Positions 1-10,200 of a DNA stretch of 64,000 bases are shown piece by piece; the first letter of the stretch is position 1, and the number at the start of each line of letters is the position of its first letter. The stretch is from Sphingomicrobium sp. Its GTDB lineage: Bacteria; Pseudomonadota; Alphaproteobacteria; Sphingomonadales; Sphingomonadaceae. The notes beneath the pieces were generated by a model. That model saw only the letters and a program-made list of their open reading frames with translations, was not told the DNA's origin and searched no databases. The stretch covers positions 62,001 to 126,000 of the forward strand of contig JANWLR010000042.1 in assembly GCA_025450755.1 (NCBI GenBank), read 5' to 3'. A program made the position numbers and the translations under genes.

Positions 1-128
1 GCGATGGCGACCGGGACGTGATCGAGGAAAGACTTGAACTGCTCGCTCCTTAGCGCGCCGGCGAGATGCGGCGTTTCGAGCAAGGTTTCAGTGCGCTCCG
101 GGGCGGCGGTTTTTTCAATCGTGGTCAA
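1..128 (-). CDS. PAS-domain sensor protein, N-terminal fragment (runs off the left edge)
   Basis: The frame opens with a TTG at 128 and stays open to the window edge, about 42 residues. A GGAG ribosome binding site lies about five bases upstream (134-137) and no ATG or GTG is available in frame. The last visible residues, FKSFLDHVPVAIA, look like the start of a PAS domain as found at the front of sensor histidine kinases. It follows rpoD on the same strand by 16 bases. The kinase part would lie outside the window, so the full function is not visible. The PAS reading rests on one short motif. Confidence 0.45.
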   Translation of the reverse strand, partial: MTTIEKTAAPERTETLLETPHLAGALRSEQFKSFLDHVPVAI

Positions 129-144
129 AACCGCTCCGCTAGAA

Positions 145-2205
145 TTATTGGTCGAGGAAGCTCCGCATCTTCCGGCTTCGGCTCGGATGCTTGAGCTTGC
201 GAAGAGCCTTCGCCTCTATCTGCCGGATACGCTCACGGGTGACGCTGAACTGCTGCCCGACTTCCTCCAGCGTGTGATCGGTGTTCATGCCGATGCCGAA
301 GCGCATGCGCAGCACGCGTTCCTCGCGCGGGGTCAGTGACGCCAGGACCCGCGTGACCGTCTCCTTGAGGTTGGACTGGATCGCCGCGTCGACCGGGATG
401 ACGGCGTTCTTGTCCTCGATGAAGTCGCCGAGGTGACTGTCCTCCTCGTCGCCGATCGGGGTTTCGAGGCTAATCGGCTCCTTGGCGATCTTGAGGACCT
501 TACGGACCTTTTCGAGCGGCATGGAGAGGCGCTCGGCAAGCTCTTCCGGGGTCGCTTCGCGGCCGGTCTCGTGGAGGAACTGGCGGCCGGTGCGGACCAG
601 CTTGTTGATCGTTTCGATCATGTGCACCGGGATACGGATGGTGCGCGCCTGATCGGCGATCGAGCGGGTGATCGCCTGCCGGATCCACCAGGTGGCGTAG
701 GTCGAGAATTTGTAGCCGCGGCGGTACTCGAACTTATCGACCGCCTTCATCAGGCCGATGTTCCCCTCCTGGATGAGGTCGAGGAACTGCAGGCCGCGGT
801 TGGTGTATTTTTTGGCGATGGAGATGACAAGGCGGAGGTTAGCCTCGACCATTTCCTTCTTCGCGATGCGGGCCTCGCGCTCGCCCTTCTGGACCATGTT
901 GACGATGCGCCGGAACTCGCCCAGCGAGGTGCCGGTCGACTGGGCGATGTCGGCGATCTCGCCGCGGATGCGCTCGACCGTATCCCGCTCGGCCGACGCG
1001 AAGGCGGCCCATTTCTTGTCCAGGCCGGAAACGTCCTTCAGCCAGTTCTCGTCGAGCTCGCGGCCGGTATAGGTTTCGAGGAAGGCGCGGCGCGGGACGC
1101 GGTGCCGCTCGGCAAGGCGGAGCATCTGGCCGCCAAGCGCCATCAGGCGGCGGTTGTAGGCATAGAGCGCATCGACAAGCGTCTCGATCTTCGAATTGTG
1201 GAACTGGACGCTCTCGACCTCCGCGGTCAGCTGCTCGCGGAGCTTCTGGTACTTCTTCTCGTCCGACGCGGGGAATTCCTCGCCACCCTGGAGCGCGTCC
1301 ATGCGCGCCGCCTGGATCTTGGAGAATTTCTTGTAGACCGAGGTGATCTCGGCGAATTTTTCGAGGGCGCTGGGCTTCAGCGTCTCTTCCATCTGGGCGA
1401 GCGAAAGGGTGTTGTCGTCGTCGTCGTCGTCGGCCTCGGCCTGCGGCTGGGTGCGCCGCTCGACCATGTCCTCGTCGTCTTCGTTGGCATCGGCCTCGGG
1501 CTGGTCTTCGACCTCTTCCTCTTCCTTGATGGTCGGGCCGGCGACCTTCTCGCTGATCTCGCCCTCGGCGCCTTGCTCGCCTTCCTCGGTCGCGGTCAGC
1601 TGCTCGGCGGTGGGGCCCTTCGAGAGCATCGCCTCGAGGTCCATGATCTCGCGGAGCTGCATACGCCCTTCGTTGAGCGCGTTGGACCAGCCGATGATCG
1701 CGTTGAAGGTGATCGGGCTCTCGCACAGGCCCCAGATCATTGTGTCGCGACCGGCCTCGATGCGCTTGGCAATCGCGATCTCGCCCTCGCGGGAGAGGAG
1801 CTCAACCGCGCCCATCTCGCGCAGGTACATGCGCACGGGATCGTCGGTGCGGTCGGTCGGCTCTTTCTTGACCGCTGCTGCGGGGCGGGGGCCGCCGTCG
1901 TCGAGCGGATCGACCTCGTCCTCGATCTGCGGCTCGGCCTCAGCTTCCTGCTCTTCGTCGTCTTCGCCGCGTTCCTCGTTCTCGACGACCTGAACGCCCA
2001 TGTCGTTGATCGCGGACATGATGTCCTCGATCTGGTCTGGGCTCATCTGGTCGCTCGGGAGCGCCTCATTGAGCTCGTCCACGGTGATGTATCCGCGCTT
2101 CTTGGCGCGGGATAGGAGCTTCTTGATCGACGCGTCATTGAGGTCGATGAGGGGGGCGTCGCCCGCCTCTGTCGTGTCGATTTCCTGTGTGTCGTTTTTC
2201 GCCAT
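145..2205 (-). CDS. rpoD: RNA polymerase primary sigma factor RpoD (sigma-70)
   Basis: This is the housekeeping sigma factor, which directs RNA polymerase to -35/-10 promoters. It has 686 residues starting at MAKNDTQ; the open frame extends ten codons further, but that stretch overlaps the end of dnaG and lacks conserved sequence. Region 1.1 is at the N-terminus, region 1.2 contains [11 protein letters not shown], and a long acidic insert with six consecutive Asp is typical of group 1 factors. Region 2 starts near residue 454 with [18 protein letters not shown], followed by the DNA-melting segment [10 protein letters not shown]. Region 3 follows, and region 4 near 622-674 has the helix-turn-helix [17 protein letters not shown]. 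It lies 13 bases downstream of dnaG and is probably co-transcribed with it, as in many proteobacteria. Confidence 0.98.
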   Translation of the reverse strand: MAKNDTQEIDTTEAGDAPLIDLNDASIKKLLSRAKKRGYITVDELNEALPSDQMSPDQIEDIMSAINDMGVQVVENEERGEDDEEQEAEAEPQIEDEVDPLDDGGPRPAAAVKKEPTDRTDDPVRMYLREMGAVELLSREGEIAIAKRIEAGRDTMIWGLCESPITFNAIIGWSNALNEGRMQLREIMDLEAMLSKGPTAEQLTATEEGEQGAEGEISEKVAGPTIKEEEEVEDQPEADANEDDEDMVERRTQPQAEADDDDDDNTLSLAQMEETLKPSALEKFAEITSVYKKFSKIQAARMDALQGGEEFPASDEKKYQKLREQLTAEVESVQFHNSKIETLVDALYAYNRRLMALGGQMLRLAERHRVPRRAFLETYTGRELDENWLKDVSGLDKKWAAFASAERDTVERIRGEIADIAQSTGTSLGEFRRIVNMVQKGEREARIAKKEMVEANLRLVISIAKKYTNRGLQFLDLIQEGNIGLMKAVDKFEYRRGYKFSTYATWWIRQAITRSIADQARTIRIPVHMIETINKLVRTGRQFLHETGREATPEELAERLSMPLEKVRKVLKIAKEPISLETPIGDEEDSHLGDFIEDKNAVIPVDAAIQSNLKETVTRVLASLTPREERVLRMRFGIGMNTDHTLEEVGQQFSVTRERIRQIEAKALRKLKHPSRSRKMRSFLDQ

Positions 2206-2218
2206 AGGTTTCCGTCGC

Positions 2219-4042
2219 TTAGTCGGTGCCGGCAAGCTGCGCCAGCCTGTCTCTCAATCCGCGCTGCGCCTCGATGAGCCGCTGCTGTTCCTCCAGGGCC
2301 TCGTCGGTGAAATCCCGCTTCAGCCGTTCCGTTGCATGTTCCAGGGCCTTTTCAACTTCCTCCGCCGCAGCGATGATCTCGACCGCAGCGGCCAGATCGC
2401 TTCGGGCGCGGTCCGGGTCGCTATCACGGCGGGTGAAGGAAAAACCCATGGCTCGCCGGGCTTGCCCGCCCGTTGTTCCATCGCCGCCCAATATGGTGTC
2501 GACGCTGTCCCGATCAAGCGTTGCGCCGGAGAAGGCCGCATTGACGAGATCGTCACGGACTTTCGCGGTCGATTTATCCGCGATCGGCAAGGTCGCAAGC
2601 TGCTCGCAATGAGCGGGCAATTCCTCCGGATAATAAGCAAAGCCGAGGATCAGGGCGCGAGCGGTCGGGACATCGATGCCGGTGCTGGCGATGGTCCGCG
2701 CTTCCTGCCGGACCGGAGGCGGAGGGGGAACGAAGCGCCCGTTTTTGAAGGTCTTTGCAAAGGGTCGCGGAGCCGCGCTCGCGGGGCGCCGCAATTCGTA
2801 GAAGCGGCTGAGCCAATCCTCCCGATACATGCGCGAAAGGTCGGCATGACCGATCGCCGAAGCATGGCCGATGAGCCGCTCCTTCAGGCTCGCCCAGGCC
2901 TCGGGCGTGGCCAGCGGCCCGGACCCGATCTCGTGACGCCAAAGGTGCGCGTCGAGCGGTTCGGGGCTGGCGAGGAGAGCCTCGAAAGCATCTCTTCCCC
3001 CCTGGCGAACCACATCGTCCGGATCCTGTCCCGCGGGCAGCTCCACGAACCGCAAGGTCCGGTCGGGGCGGAGCAACGGAAGGGCGCGTGTTGCGGCACG
3101 GATTGCGGCCGTGCGGCCCGCAGCATCGCCGTCGAAGCAGAGGATCGGCGACGGATCGAGCCGCCACATGCGCTCGAGCTGGCCTTCGGTGACCGCAGTG
3201 CCGTTGGGGGCGACGACCTCGCCGATGCCTGCCCGGTCGAGCGCGATCACGTCCATATCGCCTTCGACGACGATCAGTCTCTTGGCGGCGCGGCTCGCGG
3301 GCGAAGCGCGGTCGATGTTGTAGAGCGTGCGCCCTTTGTCGAAGAGCGGCGTCTCGGGCGAGTTCAGATATTTGGGCTCGCCCTGGCTCATGATGCGGCC
3401 GCCAAAGGCGATCACCCGTCCGCGCGCATCGCGGATCGGAATCATTAACCGGCCACGGAAGCGATCGTAGCTTTCGCCGCCTTCCTCCGGCTTGAGCAAC
3501 ATGCCTGTTTCGACAAGCCGATCCTCACCGAGCTTCTCAAGAGCGCGTTTCAGTGCCGAGCGGCTGTCGGGCGCAAAGCCGATGCCGAAGCGCTGTGCCG
3601 CAGCTGGGTCGATTCCTCGGCGTTTCAAATAGTCGCGAGCTTCCGCGCCTTGGATGCCGTTCAGCTGCTCAACATAATATTTCGCGACGTCGGCCATGAC
3701 ATCGGTCAGTGTCGCAGCGCGCTCGGCTTGTTCTTTCGCGCGCGGGTCGGAGGCGGGGACATCCATCCCTGCTTTCGACGCAAGCTCCTTCACCGCGTCC
3801 ATGAACTGCATTCCGCGATGATCGGTCAGGAAGCGGATCGCATCGCCGTGCGCTCCGCAACCGAAGCAATGGTAGAAATGCTTGTCGTCGTTGACGGTGA
3901 AGCTCGGCGTCTTCTCATTGTGGAACGGGCAGCATGCCTTCCACTCGCGTCCGGCGCGGATCAGCTTCACCGACGGCGCGATGACCGCCGACAGCGTCGT
4001 GCGGGCGCGCAGTTCATCGAGCCAGGCGGTACTTAGCGTCAT
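2219..4042 (-). CDS. dnaG: DNA primase DnaG
   Basis: DnaG makes the RNA primers for replication. The protein has 607 residues starting at [18 protein letters not shown]. An upstream TTG at 4084 is less likely because the added residues are not conserved. The N-terminal CHC2 zinc finger reads [11 protein letters not shown] then [10 protein letters not shown] near residues 38-65. The central TOPRIM domain has [11 protein letters not shown] and the acidic metal site [10 protein letters not shown]. The C-terminal third, which binds the DnaB helicase, is variable. It is the first gene of a dnaG-rpoD pair, and a perfect DnaA box lies 58 bases upstream. Confidence 0.97.
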   Translation of the reverse strand: MTLSTAWLDELRARTTLSAVIAPSVKLIRAGREWKACCPFHNEKTPSFTVNDDKHFYHCFGCGAHGDAIRFLTDHRGMQFMDAVKELASKAGMDVPASDPRAKEQAERAATLTDVMADVAKYYVEQLNGIQGAEARDYLKRRGIDPAAAQRFGIGFAPDSRSALKRALEKLGEDRLVETGMLLKPEEGGESYDRFRGRLMIPIRDARGRVIAFGGRIMSQGEPKYLNSPETPLFDKGRTLYNIDRASPASRAAKRLIVVEGDMDVIALDRAGIGEVVAPNGTAVTEGQLERMWRLDPSPILCFDGDAAGRTAAIRAATRALPLLRPDRTLRFVELPAGQDPDDVVRQGGRDAFEALLASPEPLDAHLWRHEIGSGPLATPEAWASLKERLIGHASAIGHADLSRMYREDWLSRFYELRRPASAAPRPFAKTFKNGRFVPPPPPVRQEARTIASTGIDVPTARALILGFAYYPEELPAHCEQLATLPIADKSTAKVRDDLVNAAFSGATLDRDSVDTILGGDGTTGGQARRAMGFSFTRRDSDPDRARSDLAAAVEIIAAAEEVEKALEHATERLKRDFTDEALEEQQRLIEAQRGLRDRLAQLAGTD

Positions 4043-4099
4043 ATCGGGATGGAAATGTGTTGCATTCGACTCGCCCAGCGGCAAGCGCAGGGAAGCGAG

Positions 4100-4108
4100 T
4101 TATCCACA
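4100..4108 (+). promoter_or_regulatory. Perfect DnaA box upstream of dnaG
   Basis: TTATCCACA matches the DnaA consensus TTATNCACA exactly. It sits in the 196-base gap between the divergent dnaG start (4042) and the small membrane-protein gene (4239), 58 bases from dnaG. Only one box is seen, so this is not an origin. It may be a regulatory site linking primase and sigma-factor expression to DnaA, or it may be chance. The rest of the gap shows no further clear signal. Confidence 0.5.
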
Positions 4109-4238
4109 GGTCAACTGCCGGCGCGACTTCGTGAATAATTAACGCAGTCACGGAGGTCGATTGCGGGTAGACTGTTACGGTTCCGACACAGAGCGGCGCA
4201 AGATCGCTCGGGCCGGAATCACAAGGGAGGGGTTTCCT

Positions 4239-4613
4239 ATGTTGATGAAGATCGGCGGGCTTGCCCGCGCTCTCGCAATCATACTCGCGATCGTTGGCGG
4301 GTTCATGGTGCTGAACATGATGGATGTGCCATTGGTGTTGATCGTGCTTGGGATCATCGCCGGGCTGGCAATGACCGAAGACCGCATACTCCTGTCGACG
4401 GCAACAGTAATCGCTTTGCCGATCATCGGCACGGCCATGACGCATATCCCGACGATCGGCGCCCAACTCAACGCCGTAATGCTAAATCTCCAGTTGGCCA
4501 TTGCCGGCGCGCTTGCAACGACGATCGCCGTTCGCCTCTATCACATGACCATGGATGGTGTGACGGGAATTGCCGGTGGCGCGACTGGTACTCCTGCCGC
4601 TGCAGCAAGATAG
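4239..4613 (+). CDS. Small multi-pass membrane protein of unknown function
   Basis: The protein has 124 residues starting at MLMKIGGLARAL. A strong AAGGGAGGGG ribosome binding site at 4223-4232 decides this start over an upstream in-frame one at 4161. Hydrophobic stretches near residues 8-28, 31-46, 50-68 and 80-100 suggest three or four membrane segments. No catalytic motif or named family was recognised. It stands alone between divergent dnaG and a convergent GatB/YqeY gene, and a perfect hairpin follows it. A reverse-strand frame over the same bases has no ribosome binding site and no protein-like features. Confidence 0.65.
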   Translation: MLMKIGGLARALAIILAIVGGFMVLNMMDVPLVLIVLGIIAGLAMTEDRILLSTATVIALPIIGTAMTHIPTIGAQLNAVMLNLQLAIAGALATTIAVRLYHMTMDGVTGIAGGATGTPAAAAR

Positions 4614-4636
4614 TTCTTCGAGAGAAGTCCCATTCA

Positions 4637-4670
4637 GGCTCCGCCGCACCCGCGGCGGAGCCATTTTCCT
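4637..4670 (+). terminator. Rho-independent terminator between convergent genes
   Basis: A perfect 11-bp stem (GGCTCCGCCGC, 4637-4647, with its complement at 4652-4662) and a four-base loop ACCC are followed by ATTTTCC. It lies just after the membrane-protein stop and just before the end of the convergent GatB/YqeY gene. The reverse strand reads a run of six T into that gene's end, so it may act in both directions. Confidence 0.75.
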
Positions 4671-4672
4671 GC

Positions 4673-5125
4673 TCAAAAAAGCGCAGCCTTCACCAGGCCT
4701 GAAGCGCGCGCCGGCTCGATCGAGGAGCCGAGCCGTTCCTTCACCAGCGCCATCACCCGGCCCATGTCCTTCATCGACGAAGCCCCTGTCTCGGCGATGA
4801 TCGCGCGGATCTGGGCGGATGCTTCTTCGTCGCTCAGCTGCTTGGGAAGGAAGCGCTCAATCACTTCAATCTCGCCTTCTTCGGCGGCCGCGCGGTCCTC
4901 GCGCCCGCCCTTGCGGTAGAGCTCGGCGCTCTCCCGGCGCTGCTTGATCATCTTCTGAAGCACCTCGGTGACGAGCGCGTTGTCATCCTTGGGGGCGCCG
5001 CCGGTCCGCGCCTCGATGTCGCGGTTCTTGATGGCGGCCGAAACCATTCGGAGTGTCGTCGTCGTCTCCCTGTCGCCGCCCTTCATTGCAGCGATCGTCG
5101 AAGCCTTGATGTCGTCGCGGATCAT
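4673..5125 (-). CDS. GatB/YqeY domain protein
   Basis: A 150-residue single-domain protein starting MIRDDIKASTIAAMK and ending in the GatB tail-like helical domain (DMGRVMALVKERLGS). YqeY proteins resemble the tRNA-binding tail of the GatB subunit of Asp/Glu-tRNA amidotransferase, but their own role is not established. Residues 20-60 carry the family pattern TLRMVSAAIKNRDIEAR. In alphaproteobacteria this gene is often found near carA, dnaG and rpoD, as here. A GTG one codon upstream could also be the start. Confidence 0.9.
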   Translation of the reverse strand: MIRDDIKASTIAAMKGGDRETTTTLRMVSAAIKNRDIEARTGGAPKDDNALVTEVLQKMIKQRRESAELYRKGGREDRAAAEEGEIEVIERFLPKQLSDEEASAQIRAIIAETGASSMKDMGRVMALVKERLGSSIEPARASGLVKAALF

Positions 5126-5243
5126 CACGCCGCACTAGCGTCGACTTTTCACGCTGACCAGCGTTGACCCATGCGTTCAAAGCGCATAGCGGCGGCGTCT
5201 TAGCGACATCGCTGCAAACCCCTGACGGAAGGCTCTTTCGCCC

Positions 5244-6413
5244 ATGGCCGACGTACGACCCTTGCACGCACCCCGACCGGAGGGTGCGACGGGAGTCGTG
5301 GTGTTCGCCGACGGGCGCGTCGTGTGGGGGCAGGGCTTCGGCGCCGAGGGCGAGGCGGTCGGGGAGCTGTGCTTCAACACGGCGATGACCGGCTACCAGG
5401 AAGTGATGACCGATCCGTCCTACGCGAAGCAGGTCATCGCCTTCACCTTCCCGCACATCGGCAACGTTGGGGCCAACGATGAGGACGTCGAGGCGGGCGA
5501 GGCGCACGCGCTCGGCTGCCTGGTGCGGGAGGTGGTGACCGAGCCATCGAACTATCGGGCGAACCAGGGCTTCGCGGACTGGATGAAGAAATGGGGGCGC
5601 ATCGGGATCACCGGCGTCGATACGCGGGCGCTGACCAAGCTGGTCAGGACCGAAGGGCCGCCGAACATCGCCATCGCGCATCGCGAGGACGGGCAGTTCG
5701 ATCTCGACAAGCTGCAGCACATGGCGGCTGAGTGGCCTGGACTGGAGGGCATGGACCTGGCGAAGGACGTCAGCAGGCTCCAGGTCGAGCGCTGGACCGG
5801 TGGCAAGTGGGCCTGGGGGCGGGGCTATGAGCTAGGCGGCGACGACGAGGGAAAACCGCACGTCGTCGCGGTCGATTACGGCAACAAGCGCAACATCTTC
5901 CGCCTGCTTGTCGAGGCCGGGGCGCGGGTGACGGTTGTGCCCGCGACGGCGAGCTTCGACGACATCATGGCGCACGAACCCAACGGATTTTTCCTCTCGA
6001 ACGGGCCTGGCGACCCGGCGGCGACGGGCGAATATGCAGTCCCAGTGATCCGCAAGATGCTGGAGACGAAGAAGCCTCTGTTCGGCATCTGCCTCGGCCA
6101 TCAGATGCTGGCGCTGGCGGTCGGCGGCAAGACGTCGAAGATGTTCCAGGGGCATCGCGGCGCCAATCATCCGGTGAAGCGGCTCGCCGACGGTCGGGTG
6201 GAGATCACCAGCATGAATCACGGCTTCGCGGTCGAGCGGGAAGGCCTTCCTGAGAACGTCCGCGAGACGCACGTGTCGCTGTTCGACGGGTCGAATTGCG
6301 GAATCGAGCTGACCGACCGCCCGGCATTCAGCGTGCAATATCACCCCGAGGCGAGCCCGGGGCCGCAAGACAGCTTCTACCTGTTCGAGAAGTTCGTGGG
6401 GGCGATGCGGTGA
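5244..6413 (+). CDS. carA: Carbamoyl-phosphate synthase small subunit CarA
   Basis: CarA is the glutaminase subunit. It hydrolyses glutamine and passes ammonia to CarB for carbamoyl phosphate, the precursor of arginine and pyrimidines. The 389-residue length is normal. The N-terminal CPSase domain includes FNTAMTGYQEVMTDPSY. The class I glutamine amidotransferase domain has the nucleophile Cys283 in FGICLGHQMLALA and the His/Glu pair in QYHPEASPGP. carB lies downstream on the same strand but is separated by two small lipoprotein genes. The stop codon overlaps the GTG of the first of them. The 118-base upstream gap holds a loose TTGACC box at 5164 and nothing firmer. Confidence 0.97.
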   Translation: MADVRPLHAPRPEGATGVVVFADGRVVWGQGFGAEGEAVGELCFNTAMTGYQEVMTDPSYAKQVIAFTFPHIGNVGANDEDVEAGEAHALGCLVREVVTEPSNYRANQGFADWMKKWGRIGITGVDTRALTKLVRTEGPPNIAIAHREDGQFDLDKLQHMAAEWPGLEGMDLAKDVSRLQVERWTGGKWAWGRGYELGGDDEGKPHVVAVDYGNKRNIFRLLVEAGARVTVVPATASFDDIMAHEPNGFFLSNGPGDPAATGEYAVPVIRKMLETKKPLFGICLGHQMLALAVGGKTSKMFQGHRGANHPVKRLADGRVEITSMNHGFAVEREGLPENVRETHVSLFDGSNCGIELTDRPAFSVQYHPEASPGPQDSFYLFEKFVGAMR

Positions 6414-6847
6414 AAGGCGTGTCGGTCTTACTTGCTTCAATTCTCACGGGTTGCAGTCTGGAGTCACATGAATCTGCGTTGGAATGCGAAACCAAATTGC
6501 TCCCGGCAGCTCAAGGACATGTCGCCGATATGACCTCTAGTGAGATGCTCGGTCACGACGCTCGTTCTCAGAACATCGAAGATAAGGGTGCAATTGTGCA
6601 TGATCTCGGGGCTGACAAACGCAAGTTCCGTTCGTTGAAAAGAATTGTGGAATCACGAGGATTTACGACATCAATTGAGCCTGAAGAATATGGTGATCGC
6701 CTGCGGATCGATGAGCTGGTCGATAGCTTTCGACGTCATTCATCGGATCGACTACGGCAACTCTGCAAACTCGGTGAGCAGATGCACCTCCGTTACAACG
6801 GTTGGTGGCTCTACGTCGGCTCTCACACCGACTACGTGATGCAGTAG
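6410..6847 (+). CDS. Small lipoprotein of unknown function inserted between carA and carB
   Basis: The start is a GTG that overlaps the carA stop (GTGA), giving 145 residues. The N-terminus MKGVSVLLASILTGCS is a short lipoprotein signal with the lipobox LTGC and the lipidated Cys at 15, so it is exported and anchored to a membrane. The remainder is hydrophilic, with no recognised domain. Base composition looks clearly poorer in GC than in carA or carB and codon use is less biased, which suggests later acquisition. It is followed without a gap by another lipoprotein gene. Confidence 0.55.
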   Translation: MKGVSVLLASILTGCSLESHESALECETKLLPAAQGHVADMTSSEMLGHDARSQNIEDKGAIVHDLGADKRKFRSLKRIVESRGFTTSIEPEEYGDRLRIDELVDSFRRHSSDRLRQLCKLGEQMHLRYNGWWLYVGSHTDYVMQ

Positions 6848-7129
6848 ATGGCAGATTCGCGGTCATTCGCAATTGGGCTCTCGCTGAGTGCGGCACTGGC
6901 CCTATCCGCATGCGCAACGCCCGCGCAGATGCATAGCGAGGACCAGCTCAACGCCGTTGCGCTCGGCTGCGGGCTGGCGTTGGGCGAGCTGATCCAGGAC
7001 GAGGCGCAGAAGAAACTGCTCCTGCTCGTCCACAACAATCCGTCCACGCGCCAGCGCGTCTGCATTTACGAATGGGCCCGCAAGAACGGGCTCAAGGCCG
7101 TCTTCGTCAACATGGATGTGCCCAGCTGA
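6848..7129 (+). CDS. Small lipoprotein of unknown function
   Basis: A 93-residue protein whose ATG follows the preceding stop codon directly. The signal peptide ends in LALSACAT, a good lipobox with Cys near residue 22. The mature part has three further cysteines (two close together in a small-residue stretch) and a basic C-terminus. No family was recognised. The start has no obvious ribosome binding site of its own, so translation is probably coupled to the upstream gene. A long palindrome then separates it from carB. Confidence 0.6.
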   Translation: MADSRSFAIGLSLSAALALSACATPAQMHSEDQLNAVALGCGLALGELIQDEAQKKLLLLVHNNPSTRQRVCIYEWARKNGLKAVFVNMDVPS

Positions 7130-7152
7130 TGGCGCAGTTCGGCGCACATTCT

Positions 7153-7225
7153 CCCTCTCCCCGGAGCGCCCCCTCACCCCGGCGCTGTTGCGCCGACTCT
7201 CTCCTGGGGAGGGGAGAGGGTTTTT
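7153..7225 (+). repeat. Long palindrome with nested hairpin, possible terminator or REP-like element
   Basis: CCCTCTCCCC (7153-7162) pairs perfectly with GGGGAGAGGG (7211-7220). A nested GGCGC-TGTT-GCGCC hairpin sits at 7181-7194, and TTTTT follows at 7221. The shape is that of an intergenic mosaic/REP-like repeat and would also work as a terminator or attenuator just ahead of carB (start 7238). No second copy was noticed in this window. Confidence 0.55.
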
Positions 7226-7237
7226 GCAGGACCATCA

Positions 7238-10200
7238 ATGCCTAAGCGTACCGACATTTCCTCGATCCTCATCATCGGCGCCGGGCCCATCGTCATCGGC
7301 CAGGCCGCGGAGTTCGACTATTCGGGAAGCCAGGCGGTGAAGGCGCTGAAAAGCGAAGGATATCGGGTCATCGTCGTCAACTCGAACCCGGCGACGATCA
7401 TGACCGATCCGGAGCTGGCCGATGCGACTTATATCGAGCCGATCACGCCCGGAATAGTCGCCAAGATCCTGGAAAAGGAGCGGCCCGATGCTTTGCTCCC
7501 GACCATGGGCGGGCAGACGGCGCTCAACACCGCACTGGCGCTCTTCAAGGATGGGACGCTCGACCGGCTCGGGATCGAGCTGATCGGCGCCAACGCGCAG
7601 GCGATCGAGAAGGCCGAGGACCGGCTGAAGTTCCGCGAGGCGATGGACAGGATCGGGCTCGAAAGCCCGCGCTCGGCGATCGCGCATAGCTTGGAGGAAG
7701 CGCTGGCGGCGCTGGACACCGTCGGCTTGCCGGCGATCATCCGGCCGAGCTTCACGCTGGGCGGAACGGGTGGGGGTATTGCCTACAACCGCGACGAGTT
7801 CGAGGTCATCGTCCGCGGAGGGCTGGAGGCCTCACCCACGACCGAGGTGCTGATCGAGGAATCGGTGCTCGGCTGGAAAGAGTTCGAGATGGAGGTCGTG
7901 CGCGACCGCGCCGACAATGCCATCATCATCTGCTCGATCGAGAATGTCGATCCGATGGGAGTGCATACAGGGGACTCGATTACCGTCGCCCCGGCGCTAA
8001 CGCTGACCGACAAGGAATATCAGCGCATGCGTTCGGCGAGCATCGCCGTGCTTCGAGAAATCGGCGTCGAAACAGGTGGTTCCAACGTCCAGTTCGCAGT
8101 TGATCCAAAGACTGGCCGGATGGTCGTCATCGAAATGAACCCGCGCGTGTCACGCTCCTCGGCGCTAGCATCGAAGGCGACCGGCTTCCCGATCGCCAAG
8201 GTCGCGGCGCGCCTGGCGGTCGGATACACGCTCGACGAAATCGCCAACGACATCACCGGCGGGGCGACTCCGGCAAGCTTCGAGCCGACCATCGACTATG
8301 TCGTGACCAAGATCCCGCGTTTCGCGTTCGAGAAATTCCGCGGCGCGGAGGCGCTGCTGTCGACCTCGATGAAATCGGTCGGCGAGGTGATGGCGATTGG
8401 GCGGACCTTCGCCGAGAGCCTGCAGAAGGCGCTCCGCGGACTTGAGACGGGGCTCTGCGGGCTCGATCGCGTTCGCGAGTTCGAGAACGCCGATCCAGCG
8501 GCAATCGAGAGCGCACTGGCGCGGCCGACTCCAGACCGGCTGCTGGTCGCCGGGGAAGCGCTGCGCCAGGGATTTACGGTCGAGCGGATCAACGAGATCG
8601 CGGCCTTCGATCCGTGGTTTCTCATGCGTTTGGCTGAGATCGTTGAGGCGGAAGAGCACGTTCGAATCAACGGGCTTCCCTCCGACGCCGCGGGAATGCG
8701 GCGGCTGAAGGCAATGGGTTTCTCGGACTCTCGGCTCGCACAGCTGTCGCTGCGCTCCGCCGGAGTCGAGCGGGAGATGAGCGAAGCCATCGCCGCGGGC
8801 GGCTCCGGCGTTGTGCATAGCGCGATGCGCGACATGACTGGCGGGATCACCGAGGCCGAGGTGCGCGCGCATCGTCTGAGGCTCGGCGTCGGACCGGTTT
8901 TCAAGCGCATCGACAGCTGCGCCGCCGAATTTGATGCGACGACGCCCTATCTTTACTCCACTTACGAGGCACCGCTGTTCGGCGAGCCCGAGGACGAGGC
9001 CGACGTAAGCGACCGCAGGAAGGTGATGATCCTCGGCGGCGGTCCGAACCGGATCGGACAGGGGATCGAGTTCGACTACTGCTGCTGCCACGCCGCCTTC
9101 GCTCTGGGCCGCGACCGCAACGGCCAGGCAGGCGCAGGCTTCGAAGTGATCATGGTCAACTGCAACCCGGAGACGGTCTCCACCGATCCGGACACCTCGG
9201 ACCGGCTTTATTTCGAGCCGCTTACTGCCGAGGATGTGCTGGAGGTGGTCCGCCGTGAGGAGGAAAAGGGCGAGCTGCTGGGCGTGATCGTCCAGTTGGG
9301 CGGCCAGACGCCTCTGAAGCTCGCCGAGGAGCTACAGGCGGCAGGCGTTCCGATCCTAGGCACCTCGCCGGACAGCATCGACCTGGCCGAGGACCGGGAG
9401 CGCTTCGCGGCGCTGGTACAGCAACTGGGCCTCAAGCAGCCAGCCAACGGCATTGCCCGCAGCCGCGACGAGGCGATCCGTGTCGCCGAGCGAATCGGGT
9501 ACCCAGTGCTCCTGCGGCCATCCTACGTCCTTGGCGGCCGCGGGATGGAAGTCGTCGAGGGCCCGGCGCAGCTCGATCATTATATCGCCACGGCCGTCCA
9601 GGTATCCGGCAAGAGCCCAGTGCTGATCGACCGCTATTTGAGGGACGCGATCGAGGTCGATGTCGATGCGATCTCAGACGGCACCGACGTCGCGGTCTGC
9701 GGCGTGCTCCAGCATATCGAGGAAGCGGGCGTGCATTCTGGCGACAGCGCCTGCTCCATCCCGCCCTACAGCCTCGGTGCCGAGGTGGTCCGCGAAATCG
9801 AGCGGCAGGCGAGGGAGCTCGCTCTGGCGCTCAAGGTCAAAGGGCTGATGAACATCCAGTTCGCGGTGAAGGACGGCGAGGTTTATCTGATCGAAGTCAA
9901 TCCGCGCGCCAGCCGCACGGTACCTTTCGTCGCCAAGGCGATCGGCCGGCCAGTCGCAAAGATCGCGGCCCGGGTCATGGCCGGTGAGCCGTTAACCGCG
10001 CTCGGCGAGATCGCGCACGGCCTCGACTATGTTGCCGTGAAGGAATCGGTCTTTCCGTTCGCGCGCTTCCCGGGCACCGATCCCGTGCTCGGACCGGAGA
10101 TGAAGAGCACCGGTGAAGTCATGGGAATTGCGCGTGAATTCGATACAGCTTTCGCCAAGGCTTTGATCGGCGCGGGGATGTCCCTTCCGCAGAGCGGGAC

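Noticed and set aside
1411..1432. GTC/GTCGTC short tandem repeat
   Set aside because: It encodes the run of Asp residues in the acidic insert of RpoD, so it is coding low complexity rather than a repeat element.
433..2115. Long open frame on the plus strand across rpoD (560 codons)
   Set aside because: It is the complement of the rpoD reading frame, with a composition dictated by it. It has no ribosome binding site or recognisable domain.
2000..3448. Long plus-strand open frame across dnaG
   Set aside because: Antisense shadow of a strongly conserved gene; its Arg/Gly/Asp-rich protein has no fold signals.
8165..9091. Minus-strand open frame inside carB
   Set aside because: Antisense shadow in high-GC DNA.
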